NCBI RefSeq assembly: GCF_025698545.1
Contig: NC_068565.1
Coordinates: 6,510,001 to 6,574,000, forward strand
Reading direction: 5' to 3'
Length of the DNA stretch: 64,000 nucleotides
From: Gossypium raimondii
Lineage: Eukaryota > Streptophyta > Magnoliopsida > Malvales > Malvaceae
Positions 24,076 to 36,024 of the stretch are shown in pieces (the stretch's first letter is position 1; every line of letters begins with the position of its first letter). Below the pieces are notes generated by a model. That model ran no database searches. It was not told where the DNA came from and saw only the letters and a program-made list of their open reading frames with translations. A program made the translations under genes and the position numbers.

Positions 24076-25927
24076 AATTTTTTCATGGTCTTTTTAAAAT
24101 GAATGAAGTGGCATATTCTAGTATTATTAATAATTAATGAAATTGTAGAATGATTGGTGGTTGACTCATTAAGCATTTGAAACAATAGCTTGAATTGGTC
24201 CTTCAGAAACAAAATTAAAAAAAAAAGTTGACCACAATACTAGATAGCTTATTATTACATCATTTTTATTCTTGAGAAATACTTTTCTTTCTTCATTTTC
24301 CAGATATCTTATTGATCATGATGTTATTTGTTACATCCATGTTTAACTTGGGTGCCTTATTATTACATAATCATTTTATGTTCTGGAATTGTTTGAATGC
24401 CATAAATTTGATATTTATGCTGAAAATTGAAATGAAGTGAATCCATGTGAAGGTTCTTCAATAATAAACACACCACCATTTATACCATACAATTCACAAT
24501 CAATAATAATGTTTCATCTATATTTGAGCAAGATTAAAATGAAAGTCATTTTAGAAAGGGAAAAATAATATCATTAAATAAAAGCAAAAGGTATAAAAGC
24601 TCATGATAAAAATAAAAATTAATTGAGCTCTTATAGAAAAAGTGTATCTAATACGAAAAAAAAAAAATTAATTAGATTTTTCTATTAATAGAAATCATTA
24701 GTTAACTTTATATTTATATTTTAAGGTTCATGTTCAAAGTTTTTCATATTAGTTGGATCGTTAATTAACTAATTTGACCATTAACGACACTGACGTGATT
24801 AATGGGGCTGACAGATAACATGCCATGTGGGCAAATTACCTATGGGATGAATGAAAATCCTTTGCCCCTTTATTGTTACCTTTTGTGCCCCACCTATAAT
24901 ATTTTAACACGTGTCTTTTTATTTATAAAATAACCGGTTAACATCTAAACTTGTGTGTTGACTTGATGGCAGATGATCACTGTTTCATATGTGGTTTGGA
25001 TTTGAGTCGTGCTAGTCATGCTATTGTTAGAATTTTGTTCTCCTCTTTTAATTCAAAAAAAAAAAAATTATGTGTATATTCTCTTTCCTAAAAACCTATC
25101 AGATTCTCTATTCATCTTCTTCCTCATGAATACTTCTTTTTATTTGTAATCCATTATTATTGTCGGTAGTGTATGCAAATCCCAAAATTAAATGTAGACA
25201 GTTTGGAAGAAGGTGACTTTTTATATAGTTTTGAATAAATCTAAAGATTTACTACTGAATTAAGGTATCAAAAAATTTCTTTAAATAAATAAATAAAAAG
25301 AGTGTGAGTTGTCTATGAAGGATCAAAATAGAAGATTATTTTTATCTTTAAACAATCAATCAAACATTATTTTTCACTGTTATGGAAAATAAGAGTGATG
25401 AATGCAGAGCTAAAGAAGTCATGTGCAGCATATCTTTAAGGGATTTCAGGGTTAACAACTTGGAAGAAAACCAGAGTTTCCTTGGCCAATTTCAAAAAGG
25501 TTTTGGCTGTGGAAGATTGGAAGATGTACGACAGAGGGCTTTTTACATCCATTTACCTGGCTTAAATAGACATTTTAATTAAAATCATCTCCTTTGATAA
25601 GCTTCCAATGAGCATCTTCTTCGAAATGCCAGATCAAGTAACTGTTTTATAGGGTTGGATTTGATATTGTAAAGATATTCAACATGAATTTGATTATATT
25701 ATACATAAGATTCCAAACTTTGTCAAAGTCATAAATAACAAGGAGAGAGATATATATATATATATATATATATTTATGTATTAAAAACTCGTAAAGCTCT
25801 TATCTCAGTCTACTTTTCAAATTATACAAAGGTGAAGGCAATCTTTTCCAACACAAGAAAAGATTAAAGAGAGAAAATTCAACTCTCCATCCCCATCAGT
25901 CTGTTAAATTAAACTGATATTATAATC
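24076..25927. other. Intergenic region, left part of second duplicated block
   Basis: About 24290-24503 matches the SAM50 3' flank at 17280-17557, so the duplicated unit restarts here. The rest is AT-rich, with a (TA)n tract near 25750-25772. A small frame at 25382-25582 has no recognisable domain. Confidence 0.55.
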
Positions 25928-26560
25928 TTAAGCATCATTTTTTGAACTTTCTAGAAATCTTTTAGCAATTTGTGCAGCAGCTGCTAAGAGTTGGATATTA
26001 GGCTTTGGGTCATTAGCTTCAAACTCTTCCTTCACAGCGTAAGCAATGTCTGATTTAATAATGCATGAATCACTGGTTTTTTCAACGATATCAAATCGAA
26101 CAATTTGAACTGAGCAACCAATTGCTAGACATCCTCCTTCCAATCCCTTCGCCACTTTCACCTTCTTTTCATCATTAACCTCAATGAATCTTTCAGTATA
26201 GCTTAAATTGCCTGGTTCAATTGATATCAAAAATGGGTTTTAAAAGACTTGATTATATACTAAATTTAGAAGAAAAAAAAAGGAATTAGTGGAATATATA
26301 TATATAGTACCTGGAGCAAAAGTGAGTTTGAGCATAGTTCCAACACCACCATCACCTTCCAAAACTTGAGCATTTTGGATCACATTTTTGAGTTGTTGAG
26401 CAGTAAGCATTGAAATCCCAAGGTGCCTATAAAGCTCCCAAACCCTACTAGCTGCCACATTCACTTCAAGCTCATTGGTAAGATGCTTCAAATCTTGGGA
26501 CTCAGCTCTCATATAAGAAGAGAAAATAAGAAAGAAAATAAAAGAAACTTGCTTCAACAT
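25928..26560 (-). CDS. Bet v 1 / S-norcoclaurine synthase-like protein, copy 2
   Basis: The architecture equals copy 1: exon 1 at 26560-26311 (250 nt) and exon 2 at 26211-25928 (284 nt), a ~100-bp intron, and about 177 aa. The N-terminus MLKQVSFIFFLIFSSYMRAE is hydrophobic. GDGGVGT forms the glycine loop, YTERF is kept, and the tail is LLAAAAQIAKRFLESSKNDA. Differences from copy 1 are scattered substitutions and both frames are open, so both copies could be functional. The intron carries a short TA microsatellite. A canonical TATA sequence lies about 110 bp upstream of the ATG, so this copy may be the better transcribed one. The ligand or reaction is unknown. Confidence 0.9.
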
Positions 26561-26669
26561 TTCTGCAAATCTGGGTTTCTTTTTTATGAACTTTTGCTTG
26601 CCCCTTAAACCTTGGTTTATTAAGTTTTAACCCTCTAAGAATGATATTCAATAGGTGCAGTTGTCAGGG

Positions 26670-26677
26670 TTTATATA
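26670..26677 (-). promoter_or_regulatory. Putative TATA box of Bet v 1-like copy 2
   Basis: The minus strand reads TATATAAA about 110 bp upstream of the ATG at 26560. The homologous position upstream of copy 1 reads ATTTAAA. Confidence 0.55.
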
Positions 26678-26699
26678 GAACTGGAGAGGAGGATGACAC

Positions 26700-27552
26700 A
26701 AGATACCTGCATTAAATGCGCATGGTTTGATTGACGGTTTAAAGTCATAGATGACATTAATGCAACCCCCCAGAAAGGTTATCTTTGAAGTTGAACAAGT
26801 CTTGGCCAATAATCAACAGCTGCGATAACGACGTACTTAAACCTTTTTTTAATCAAAATTATACCTAAATTATACTTAATTATCCAAAATGGCACTTAAA
26901 CTATATTCTGTTACCTAATTACCCTAATTATTATTGGGTACTTGAAAATATTTCTTAACGGATCATTTTGTGACACATGATAATTTTTAACTAAAAGAAG
27001 TTAAATATTTCCTTAAGCATTTTTTTTAAAAAAACGTATAAAATATATTCATTTCTTTTGATTTTCACCCAAGAATTCTGGTGAAGGAAAATTCAACAAC
27101 CCGTAGAAAAACTCACCTAAACCTAGATTCTGGTCTTTCTCACTGTGACTCAGAAGTCATGTATTATTTTTTTCCTTAAAAATAACTTCTTTTTTCGTTT
27201 TTTTTCTATATACTTTATATAAAATAGTTAATATTGAGTGATCCTCTATAATAAAAAGAAAACCTAATTAAATAATGAAATCTAAATATAATTTAAATAT
27301 CATTATGTGATTTAAGTTTTTTTTAATATTTTCTTATAATCCATTTTACCGTCGGAATCATTCTAGGATTACGGGATTGAAAATCCGTATTTTTTAGACT
27401 AATTAATTCCAATGTTTACAGTTGTTTAGATGTTAGGAAAGAAAAGAAAAGAAAATGATAAGGATAGATGTTTGCCAATATCTTAACTTATGTGTGTAAA
27501 TTGTTGACCCCAACATAACTTTTACCCTCTCTTAGCTGTTAATATGTGTAAT
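26700..27552. other. Right part of second duplicated block
   Basis: It matches 20900-21255 in segments, but about 26840-27350 has no counterpart in copy 1. That part contains 'attatacctaaattatacttaattatcc'-type AT-rich sequence and is probably a later insertion. Homology resumes at 'gactaattaattccaatgttt' (~27398) and stops just before the R repeat. Confidence 0.55.
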
Positions 27553-28556
27553 ACATTCCCCTTTTCAAGAAAAAGAGATCTACAAAGAATTATTTTTACC
27601 GGCATTTATAATAGCCGATGTTAACTCTCCTGGCTAGGCGGATGCCAGTGAAAAGTTTCGGACGGGCTGACTATAGGTGCCTGTAAAGTGTGAACATTTC
27701 TCGGTTGAAGTTTTTCCGGCACTTTCAACCCCATTACAAGATACTTTTCAAGGGAGTTTAAAGGGTGGACAAAAGTCATGGTTAATTTAATTTTTTTGCC
27801 GGTGAAATTCATCCTCTTTAAAAATTCAAAACAATTATTAATTGCTTTAGCCCAAATTCATAAAACGAAAAAACTTTCATCCTTATTTGCCCGTATGAAC
27901 CCATTTGAACTTGATGCATCTGAAACCTGCGTAAAGAAAACATCAAGCAAGCCCATTTAAAATTAGACGAACTACACAGTACAGTAAAACATTTGCTACA
28001 TGCAAGATGACTACTGTAACAACTTGATTTTCGTCTGTGTCGGAGAACCCGATTCAAACCCGATTTTCACCGTTGCCCTAGCTTGAATAAGGAATTTGGC
28101 AAGTTTTCTTTATAAAATTTTGATGAATTATTAGTTAAGGTTATATCTTTTAAGCCCATTTGTTGGTTTGTAGAATTAATGAAAATATGACTCAATTTCC
28201 ATTGTAGAAAGTTTAAGAATTTTAGATGTTTAGAGTTTAAATTTATGCATGTTTAATATTAGATAAAATCATGGCAATAATAGATTAAAAATGTGATAAA
28301 ATGAATTGATTCAAGTTTGAATTGTGTTGAGAACTTTAGCTAATTATGTGTTAAGGGGGACCTAATTGTAATGAATAAGAATTTTGAGGTTGAATAGTGA
28401 ATAATGGTAGAACAAGGTTCCTATAATATATTTATGTAGTCGAAATTAGATTTGATCGGATAAATAATGAGATACGAGCATTATGGACATTAGGGATTCG
28501 AGGGATCAAATTGAAATAAACATATTCATGTTTAAATTGTTGTAACCTATGTTCAA
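27553..28556. repeat. Direct repeat R, left copy
   Basis: About 1 kb, nearly identical to 33430-34515 in the same orientation. It runs from 'cattccccttttcaagaaaaagagat' through 'ggcggatgccagtgaaaag' to 'tatgttcaaaatgtttaattaa'. From about 28017 it resembles a Gypsy LTR (TGTAACAACTTG, 'gggacctaattgtaatgaataag'). It has no coding. By hand count there are about 17 substitutions in roughly 900 alignable bases, plus several indels, against the right copy. Confidence 0.9.
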
Positions 28557-28674
28557 AATGTTTAATTAATTTTAACCAAAGCGAGGGAAAGGATTGTATT
28601 GACACATTATCACATTCCCCCCTCCCCAACCCCCAACCCTTTGATGCTACCTACCATTTTCTTTTTTTGGTTCA

Positions 28675-31600
28675 TCAAATTCGAACCGGCAATCCAAAAT
28701 TTTGGTAAGTTCTGATCTCACCTCGTAGGCCAGCAGTCACAATCACCATACCCCAGGCTGAAATGTTTGGATTAACCCCTGAGGTATAGTCCAAACTGAT
28801 CCGGGAGCTCCTGGTCCGAGTTGCCAAAAGAAGTTTTTCCTCTGGCCATGTAGCTGAGATTCTGTCAAAGAAGTAGCTATTGGTTGCACTAGAAATGGTT
28901 CCGTGGAGAGGGCTATTGGTGCACCCGGATGCTGATAATGAACCCTCGTTTCCACTGTACTCCTCATCGGGTGTAGGAGGATGATTGGCTGTTGAAACTT
29001 CATCGATAGTGTCATCAAAACAATTTTGATCATTCAATTGCGTATCTCTTACTCCCCATGTGTCAGACATGCCCGGCCAAGGGATGGCCACTGATACATC
29101 TTTACAGTGGAAATGCTCATAAGAGTATGTTACAGTGACTCCTTTGTTTCTGCTAGGCCGCGATTCTGCTTCTGGTTTCCACACGTAAACATAGGAGTCC
29201 TCACTGGCAGAGACGACATATTTTCCATTTCTCGTAACAGAAGCTGAGATTTGGCTGTTTGTGTTCCGAAATCCTGTCAAAATTACCAATAGCAACTTCA
29301 GCTGAATCAGCACAACTCTAGAATTTTATATCGAGAGATACTAAACGACAACTCTGCAACTTTTTTCAATCAACCAGTAAATTTAGGATCCAAATCTAAA
29401 ACCAGAACACCAACTTTAAGAGTTGAAACTCGGACCATGATACACCAGTACATACCATCACTTAGTTGAGGTAAGTGGAATATGAAGAAGAGTCAGCTTC
29501 AGTCTCCCTTACTTCCTAACTCTCAGCAAAAATCACTATCATCTATGGTCAATCCTTTCAAAATCCAACCAACCCTGTATTTTATGTTTATATCATGCAA
29601 ATATGAAGAATTACCTTTAAACTTGTGAATTAAATCAGACTCATCAACAAGCCGAATTCGTGAATCTGCAGATGTGATGAGTACTTCTGATGAACTACCA
29701 GGTGCAAACTGTTTTAAGAAAGCAACCAACGGGGGAAGAATAAAGTGAATACATGGCAGGCAAGAAATATGCAATAGGTTCCAAGTAAGGAATATCTAAT
29801 TCAACTAGAACAAGGATTTATGCTTTCCTTTCCACATGGATTACCTGGAAACCTGTAATTTTCTTTTGATGAGCTTTCTTCTTTTTATTCTGCAAATTGA
29901 TTTGACTTTTCGGTTGTAACTTGTTCTCTGGAGAAAGTGTAAAATGCAAAAGTTTAACAAAAATTTCTGTGGCAAATAAATTATATAATATAGCATGAAT
30001 ATGCAGACACAAGGTAGAGAGAGAATGAGTAAACTTGTACCAGAAGTATCGTATAAATGGCAGCTTCCTTTGTAAGAGCCAACCAGTGCACCCTTCAAAA
30101 CAATCAAAACTTCCATGAGCTAGAAAGACTTCATATATTATATAGGATGAACTCGAAATTGACCATTGCCTAACCTGGCCATCAGGTGTATAACAAGCAG
30201 CAGTGACCATTTCATGCAGATCATTCCAATCGACAACTTTACGATCAGGAATGCTCCATATGCGAACTTTAGCATCTAGGGACCCACTAATAAAGTATTT
30301 ATCATCAACTGGATTAAACTGGATGCAAGTTACTGTGTCAAGGCAGATCCACAAGAATAATGCATGATTAGCAATACGTAAACCTATTTCAAGAAACAAA
30401 AAATTATATATATAAATATATTACTTTTATGTTGGATCTTTGAATTAGCAATCCCATTGAATCTAAACCAAGCACACTTGAACAGACTTTAATGTTATTT
30501 TAACTGACATGCAGCTTATTACGACTATGAAGACAGAAGGAAATTTCATAACATTCACCAATTCCAGAGAGAAGGGTTACTATTTTTTTTTAAAAAATGA
30601 AGACATGAAATTTACGATTTACTTACCATAATCAATGTGTGAAAATATTCTCAAACAAGTCTTGCTAATCAAGTCCCAAAGCCTCACTGTTTTGTCCATT
30701 GAAGATGACAGCAATTGCTGAAAAGAACAAATAGAAAAATCTTACCAAACTATCCTCCAGCAATTTATGGGTTCATGATTCTAAAAGAGGCTAAGCAGTG
30801 AAGCTGGAAATGAACATTCATATCAAAGTTCTAACAATAACATTCATGAGCGCCTTGAAAAAACTTGTGGTGGCAGAAAAAAAAAACATTTCTAATCTTT
30901 TAACTCAATGTGCACACTCAAAGTTGGTCCTATGATGATCTGAAAGAGTATCATCAGGAACAGTAACATGAACGAGCGCTTTATATAAGGTACATTAAGG
31001 GCATCATCGGGAACCTTGACCAAAATCCCTGGCAAGGAAGAAGGCGTCAAAGAAACATCAAAGACAATAACAAAACCATCGAAAGGGAACAAAGACACAT
31101 CCAATAGAAAGATCAAGCCTCTCACCCGATAACTCACTCTTTGAACAAATAGAAAGCTATATGTAAGTTAACAATAATGTGAAAGTACTTTTCACTAATA
31201 CTCATGTTGCACGTGGCAAAATAAATGCAGGTTGAACTTGTTAGATCATTTCCTTCATGAGCCAAGATACAGCCTACTCAAATTGATTATGTTTACTTGA
31301 TTTTCTAAGGCCTTGCAAAATTCCTTTACTGCTTTGCTGTCCTGTTGCATCAGAATGCATGCAGGTCATTTAGCAGCTGTCTCTACACCTAAATAGGCAA
31401 TGCCAAATTAAAGAACCGGCAATAAATCACTTACAGTTTCGGAAATCAAACCTAAACATATTTAAAATTTCACCACTAAGATCCACCAATTTCTACTTCT
31501 TGTTTGCCAACAATTTAGAAGAAAATTTACTTCATTTTTGCATTTCATAGATCCTTTGCAGCTCAAGATGACAAATATACAATTTTGCCAAGCGTGGAGA

Positions 31601-33432
31601 CAAGTGCATTGCATGCTGCGATGACAATGGTTATTATATTTTGATTAATTTTGATTTACTTGTATCAATTATGCCTGCATTTCGTTGAGTGCATTGCAGG
31701 CAGGCACCCTCTCTTCATTCTCTTCAAGTGAAACATAGTTCCATAACAAAATTCAGTTCTTACAAAAATCAATAAAATGTTACACAACTCTGAACTTCAT
31801 CTTGCCACCAAAACTTGATTAAAAAAGCATCTCATAGAGCACAATTTAGAAGAGTAGAAATAAAATGCATTCCTTTGCCTACTTTGGGCTAGCAGAAAAT
31901 ATAACATAAACCCTCGGTATATGAAAATCAACAGATCAATTTAACAGTTCAACTAAATGAAAGCACATAGACAACAACAATATGTCTGGAGATTATGTGT
32001 TAAAAGTATTCTAATGGTTAAGAAAAGAAAAAATGGAACACTCAATGATGATCAAACTAATAACTCTATATTTTTACATAATTCTCAAATACCTGAGAGG
32101 ATTGAAGAATTAAGACTAACCTGAGATTTGGACCATGAGAGGTCAAGCACATCATCCGAATGTCCTTGAAAAGAACAAAAGGTTTATCTGAAAGTGCAAA
32201 ACAGTATCTGGCACCACAATAGGGTCCAGGCTCAATGACTTGCGGCTTAGAGAAGACCTTCCTCTTCTCTTCTTCTCAGGATGGTGATCTGCAATTGGGG
32301 ACAACATAGTTGTTTCTGGAGATCCATTAGCGACAAGCAAGAAGTTCAAATTCCCATCATCAACCTTTTCCATCAACTCCCCTCTCTTCTCCGATGCAAC
32401 TACCTTCCATACATGAATTTCACAATCCTCACCTGCACTAGCAAGGTACTTTCCATCCAAACTGAACTTAATACTCCAAATGGACCCATTGTGCGCTTGA
32501 ATCTCTTGGCTCTTGTAAAGAGCAGTGAGTTCTTTACAAGATTTTCCATACTGCTTCACCCTCACACGCTCCGGCCCATGAAAAGAAACATCCTGGCTAT
32601 CATCCGTGGCAGAACTCGATCTCCTTCCACCCTTCTCAGATGAGGTATCCCTTTCTTCGCTACTTCGCCTTTCCTTATGGCCCTTTACAGTGACACTACT
32701 CGCAACGCTCTTTATGCTCTTAAACCAACTCCCTTTCTTCTTAAACTTGGAAACATCACCACCACCACCACTGCCATTGGCATCCAAATCTGCACTATCC
32801 TTATTACCCTCTTCCACATTCTGTCTCCTCATCAGTTCGTGAACAATCGGAGAATGCCCAACCCACATCTCGAACTCCTCCATGGTCAACTGCCTCCCAG
32901 TCCCAACTTCCTTCAACTTGTTCCACATCCCATCTTCTCTAATCTCTTTTACTACAAACTCTTTCCCATTATCAAGGTTCTTAATGGTACATACCTGTTC
33001 ACTAGAATCCACCTCATTCCCCGCCGCATCGTCTCCACCATCAAATGATTTAGACCCAAGTTCCCCATTCACACTCTTGCTACTCCGCCCAGTGGGCGGC
33101 TTATTACAAGTAGACCCATTGCTTTCGCAGGTTCTTAAGTTAGGAGCCGCAACATTAATACGATCGCATTCGGTATTATTATTGTTATTTACAAAAGATA
33201 AACCAACAGAAAGAATCGAAGAGGAATTGGGACAGACAGATAAACAAGGAGAAGAAGAAACAGCAAGCTCATTACAATCACCGTTTGATTTCGATCGTAC
33301 AATTCCACAGGAACTACTTCCCTTTTCAACTCCACGATCTTGCTCCTCTGACTCTTTTTTTACCAACCGATCCGAAGAAACTGATCTTCTCTCAAGCTGC
33401 ACTCCTCTTCCTCCAGCAGCACCGGCACCCAT
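28675..33432 (-). pseudogene. WD40-repeat protein (WDR44-like), 5'-truncated duplicate copy
   Basis: Seven exons correspond one-to-one with the copy at 41614-46811: 33432-32121, 30332-30175, 30092-30041, 29927-29845, 29708-29615, 29273-28675, plus a 91-nt exon at about 30627-30717. All introns are kept, so it is a DNA-level copy. It lacks the first ~145 codons and the promoter; the homology stops one codon outside an internal Met (MGAGAAGG). Two single-A deletions, near 32175-32181 and 32197-32204, shift the frame at the end of exon 1, just before WD repeat 2. These may be consensus errors. Exons 2-7 remain open and C-terminal residues (SAWGMVIV) look more conventional than in the other copy. 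As written it can encode only a truncated protein. Confidence 0.8.
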
Positions 33433-34515
33433 TCCCCCTTTTGAAGAAAAAGAGATGCGAGGATAGGGTAATTACCCCAAATATCTTAACTTATTAAAGT
33501 GTGATACTTACAACGTTTTCATTATTCACGTTCTAAAAAGAATTATTTTTACCGATGTTAACTCTCCTGGTAGTCAATGAATTGCCGGTTGACTGCCGGC
33601 TAGGCGGATGCCAGTGAAAAGTTTCGGACGGGCTGACTATAGGTGCCTGTAAAGTGTGAACATTTCTCGGTTGAAGTTTTTCCGGCACTTTCAACCCCAT
33701 TACAAGATACTTTTCAAGGGTGGACAAAAGTCATGGTTAATTTAATTTTTTTGAAGTGAAATTCATTGTATTTAAAAATTCAAAACAATTATTAATTGCT
33801 TTAGCCCAAATTCATAAAACGAACAAACTTTCATCCTTATTTGCCCGTATGAACCCATTTGAACTTGATGCATCTGAAACCTGCGTAAAGAAAACATCAA
33901 GCAAGCCCATTTAAAATTAGACGAACTACACTGTAGAGTAAAACATTTGCTACATGCAAGATGACTCTTGTAACAACTTGATTTTAAATCGTGTCGGAAA
34001 ACCCGATTCAAACCCGATTTTCACCGTTGCCTAGCTTGAATAAGGAATTTGGCAAGTTTTCTTTGTAAAATTTTGATGAATTATTAGTTAAGGTTATATC
34101 TTTTAAGCCCATTTGTTGGTTTGTAGAATTAATGAAAATATGACTCAATTTCCATTGTAGAAAGTTTAAGAATTTTAGATGTTTAGAGTTTAAATTTATG
34201 CATGTTTAATATTAGATAAAATCATGGCAATAATAGATTAAAAATGTGATAAAATGAGTTGATTCAAGTTTGAATTGTGTTGAGAAGTTTAGCTAATTAT
34301 GTGTTAATGGGGACCTAATTGTAATGAATAAGAATTTTGAGGTTGAATAGTGAATAATGGTAGAACAAGGTTCCTATAATATATTTATGTAGTCGAAATT
34401 AGATTTGATTGGATAAATAATGAGATACGAGCATTACGGACATTAGGGATTCGAGGGATCAAATTGAAATAAACATATTCATGTTTAAATTGTTGTGACC
34501 TATGTTCAAAATGTT
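33430..34515. repeat. Direct repeat R, right copy
   Basis: This copy starts 'cattcccccttttgaagaaaaagagat', directly fused to the truncated 5' end of the WD40 copy. It carries about 80 bp absent from the left copy ('gcgaggatagggtaattacccc..'). It then follows the left copy to 'caaaatgtttaattaatt' and continues into unique sequence ('agtttttcataattg'). Confidence 0.9.
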
Positions 34516-35757
34516 TAATTAATTAGTTTTTCATAATTGAATTTACTTTACATAGCTAAAAACGACATAGGGTATAGGGACAACCCATTGAAGTCAATAC
34601 CACCACCGCAATTGTAAGATAATAATGTAGTCATTTATTTCAATATTCCCCACATTACATATCTTGTAGGCATACCCAAACGACAAACCCCTAACTATAT
34701 GTTCCAACTATTTTGAAATTATTTAACAATGGGAGATGCATTGTATGAACTAAATTGCTAGATTTTTTTTACATCAAGGTACCTCCAACAAACTAAAGTA
34801 TATGAGCTCTAGCACTACGTTGAATATCTTCATGTGTGGCATTCCATAGAAGATGCTCGATTTACCTCTTCAACCATTCGAACTTAACATGAAACCATTT
34901 GAGATTAGGTGAATAGCCGAACCTATTTAAAAAGATACAACAAGGATTTGCATTAGACTAAACTTAGAATTTCTAGTTACTATACGCCCATCCATTGAAA
35001 GGTCTGTCTATAGTGCTACATCTATTATTATTGTCGATTTGGTACATGTGAGATGAAACATATGAAGTTCAAGTCTCCATTGTTCAACTATAGCAAAGGT
35101 GAAGGACAAAACAAAAGTAAAATTTTCAATTTCGTTGGCATGATAGAAATTGACAATAATCCTATCGTTATGAAAATTAATTTTCATATTATTGCGAGCT
35201 TAAGCAACTAGATAAGACTCCTTTATTACATGTCCTTCTACAAACCCCCAATTAAGGGGGGTAGCCACTATAGAGAAAAATCGAGAACTTAAGTAGTATG
35301 TAGGATGGTATATAATGTAAATGAGGAATGTTTGCGATTTTATGATTTAAAGGTGTTAAGGTTAGGTTGTAGTAGTGTTTTTCCATGAAACTCAACAATA
35401 ATAGGTATCCACCTTAATTTAAATAATTGTTTGAGTCTTCAAACTCAAATAGATCTCCACACCTATAAATGTTTAACTATTATCCAAACCATTACAAAAT
35501 TTAAATAATTTACTACAAACTCCACATGCTTTAATCATTTAATCATAATTGTTCTGATTTGAATAGGGTGCAAAAATTTGGTGTTACAATCAATACTTAT
35601 TCTTAAAAATAATTTTTATTCAAAAAACTTTTAAAGAAACTATTATAATAAATAATAAATAATTTTACAATAACGAAGTAAAAGAAATGTCTATAACATT
35701 TAGTAATTAGATCTTTACCCAAAACTATAATAATTAAGGGTATTAAATGTTATTGAC
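34516..35757. other. Intergenic region right of R
   Basis: Moderately AT-rich, with no open coding region and no bounded repeat recognised. The sequence immediately after R is probably the original right flank of R before the duplication. Confidence 0.5.
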
Positions 35758-35760
35758 TAA

Positions 35761-35882
35761 GGGTGGGTTTGAATGGGCGATTGGGTGCGGTGCGGTGCGC
35801 TTGGCTTACTTTTTGTCTCACGCTACAGTATCTAATCTCACCGCCACCGCTGTTTTTACACTAACCGCAGGTAAACTCACCC
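35761..35882. mobile_element. PIF/Harbinger-like (Tourist) MITE, copy 1
   Basis: The element runs GGGTGGGTTTGAATGGGCG to 'gtaaactcaccc'. Termini are inverted (GGGTGGGTTT / reverse of right end GGGTGAGTTT). TAA lies immediately outside both ends (35758-35760 and 35883-35885), the 3-bp target expected of PIF/Harbinger. 'gggtgcggtgcggtgc' and 'accgctgtttttaca.taaccgcaggtaaac' are shared with 53972-54108. Confidence 0.85.
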
Positions 35883-36024
35883 TAAAGCTTTCTAGATGAA
35901 GGTATTATTAATAATTAATTTGACTTTTCCTTCAGGGAAAAAAAAGTTGACCCCAAGAATAGAACCCATAAATTTGAAATAGACTTTTTTTTAATTAATT
36001 TATTTGACCCAATCAAATTGAAAG

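Noticed and set aside
30892-31137. 81-codon frame inside a WD40 intron (also 43828-44073)
   Set aside because: It lies in intron 1 of both copies, is not joined by splice sites that keep the WD40 frame, and has no domain.
28675-33432. WD40 copy 1 as a processed (retro-) pseudogene
   Set aside because: All introns are present and align with copy 2.
32281-33497. Several long plus-strand frames opposite the WD40 exon 1 (also at 45229-46671)
   Set aside because: They mirror the real minus-strand exon, whose codon structure and WD motifs are clear.
27553-34515. R-WD40-R as an LTR retrotransposon that captured a gene
   Set aside because: R lacks consistent TG..CA ends. No primer-binding site or polypurine tract sits beside the inner edges (the WD40 flank starts immediately), and no 5-bp target duplication flanks the pair.
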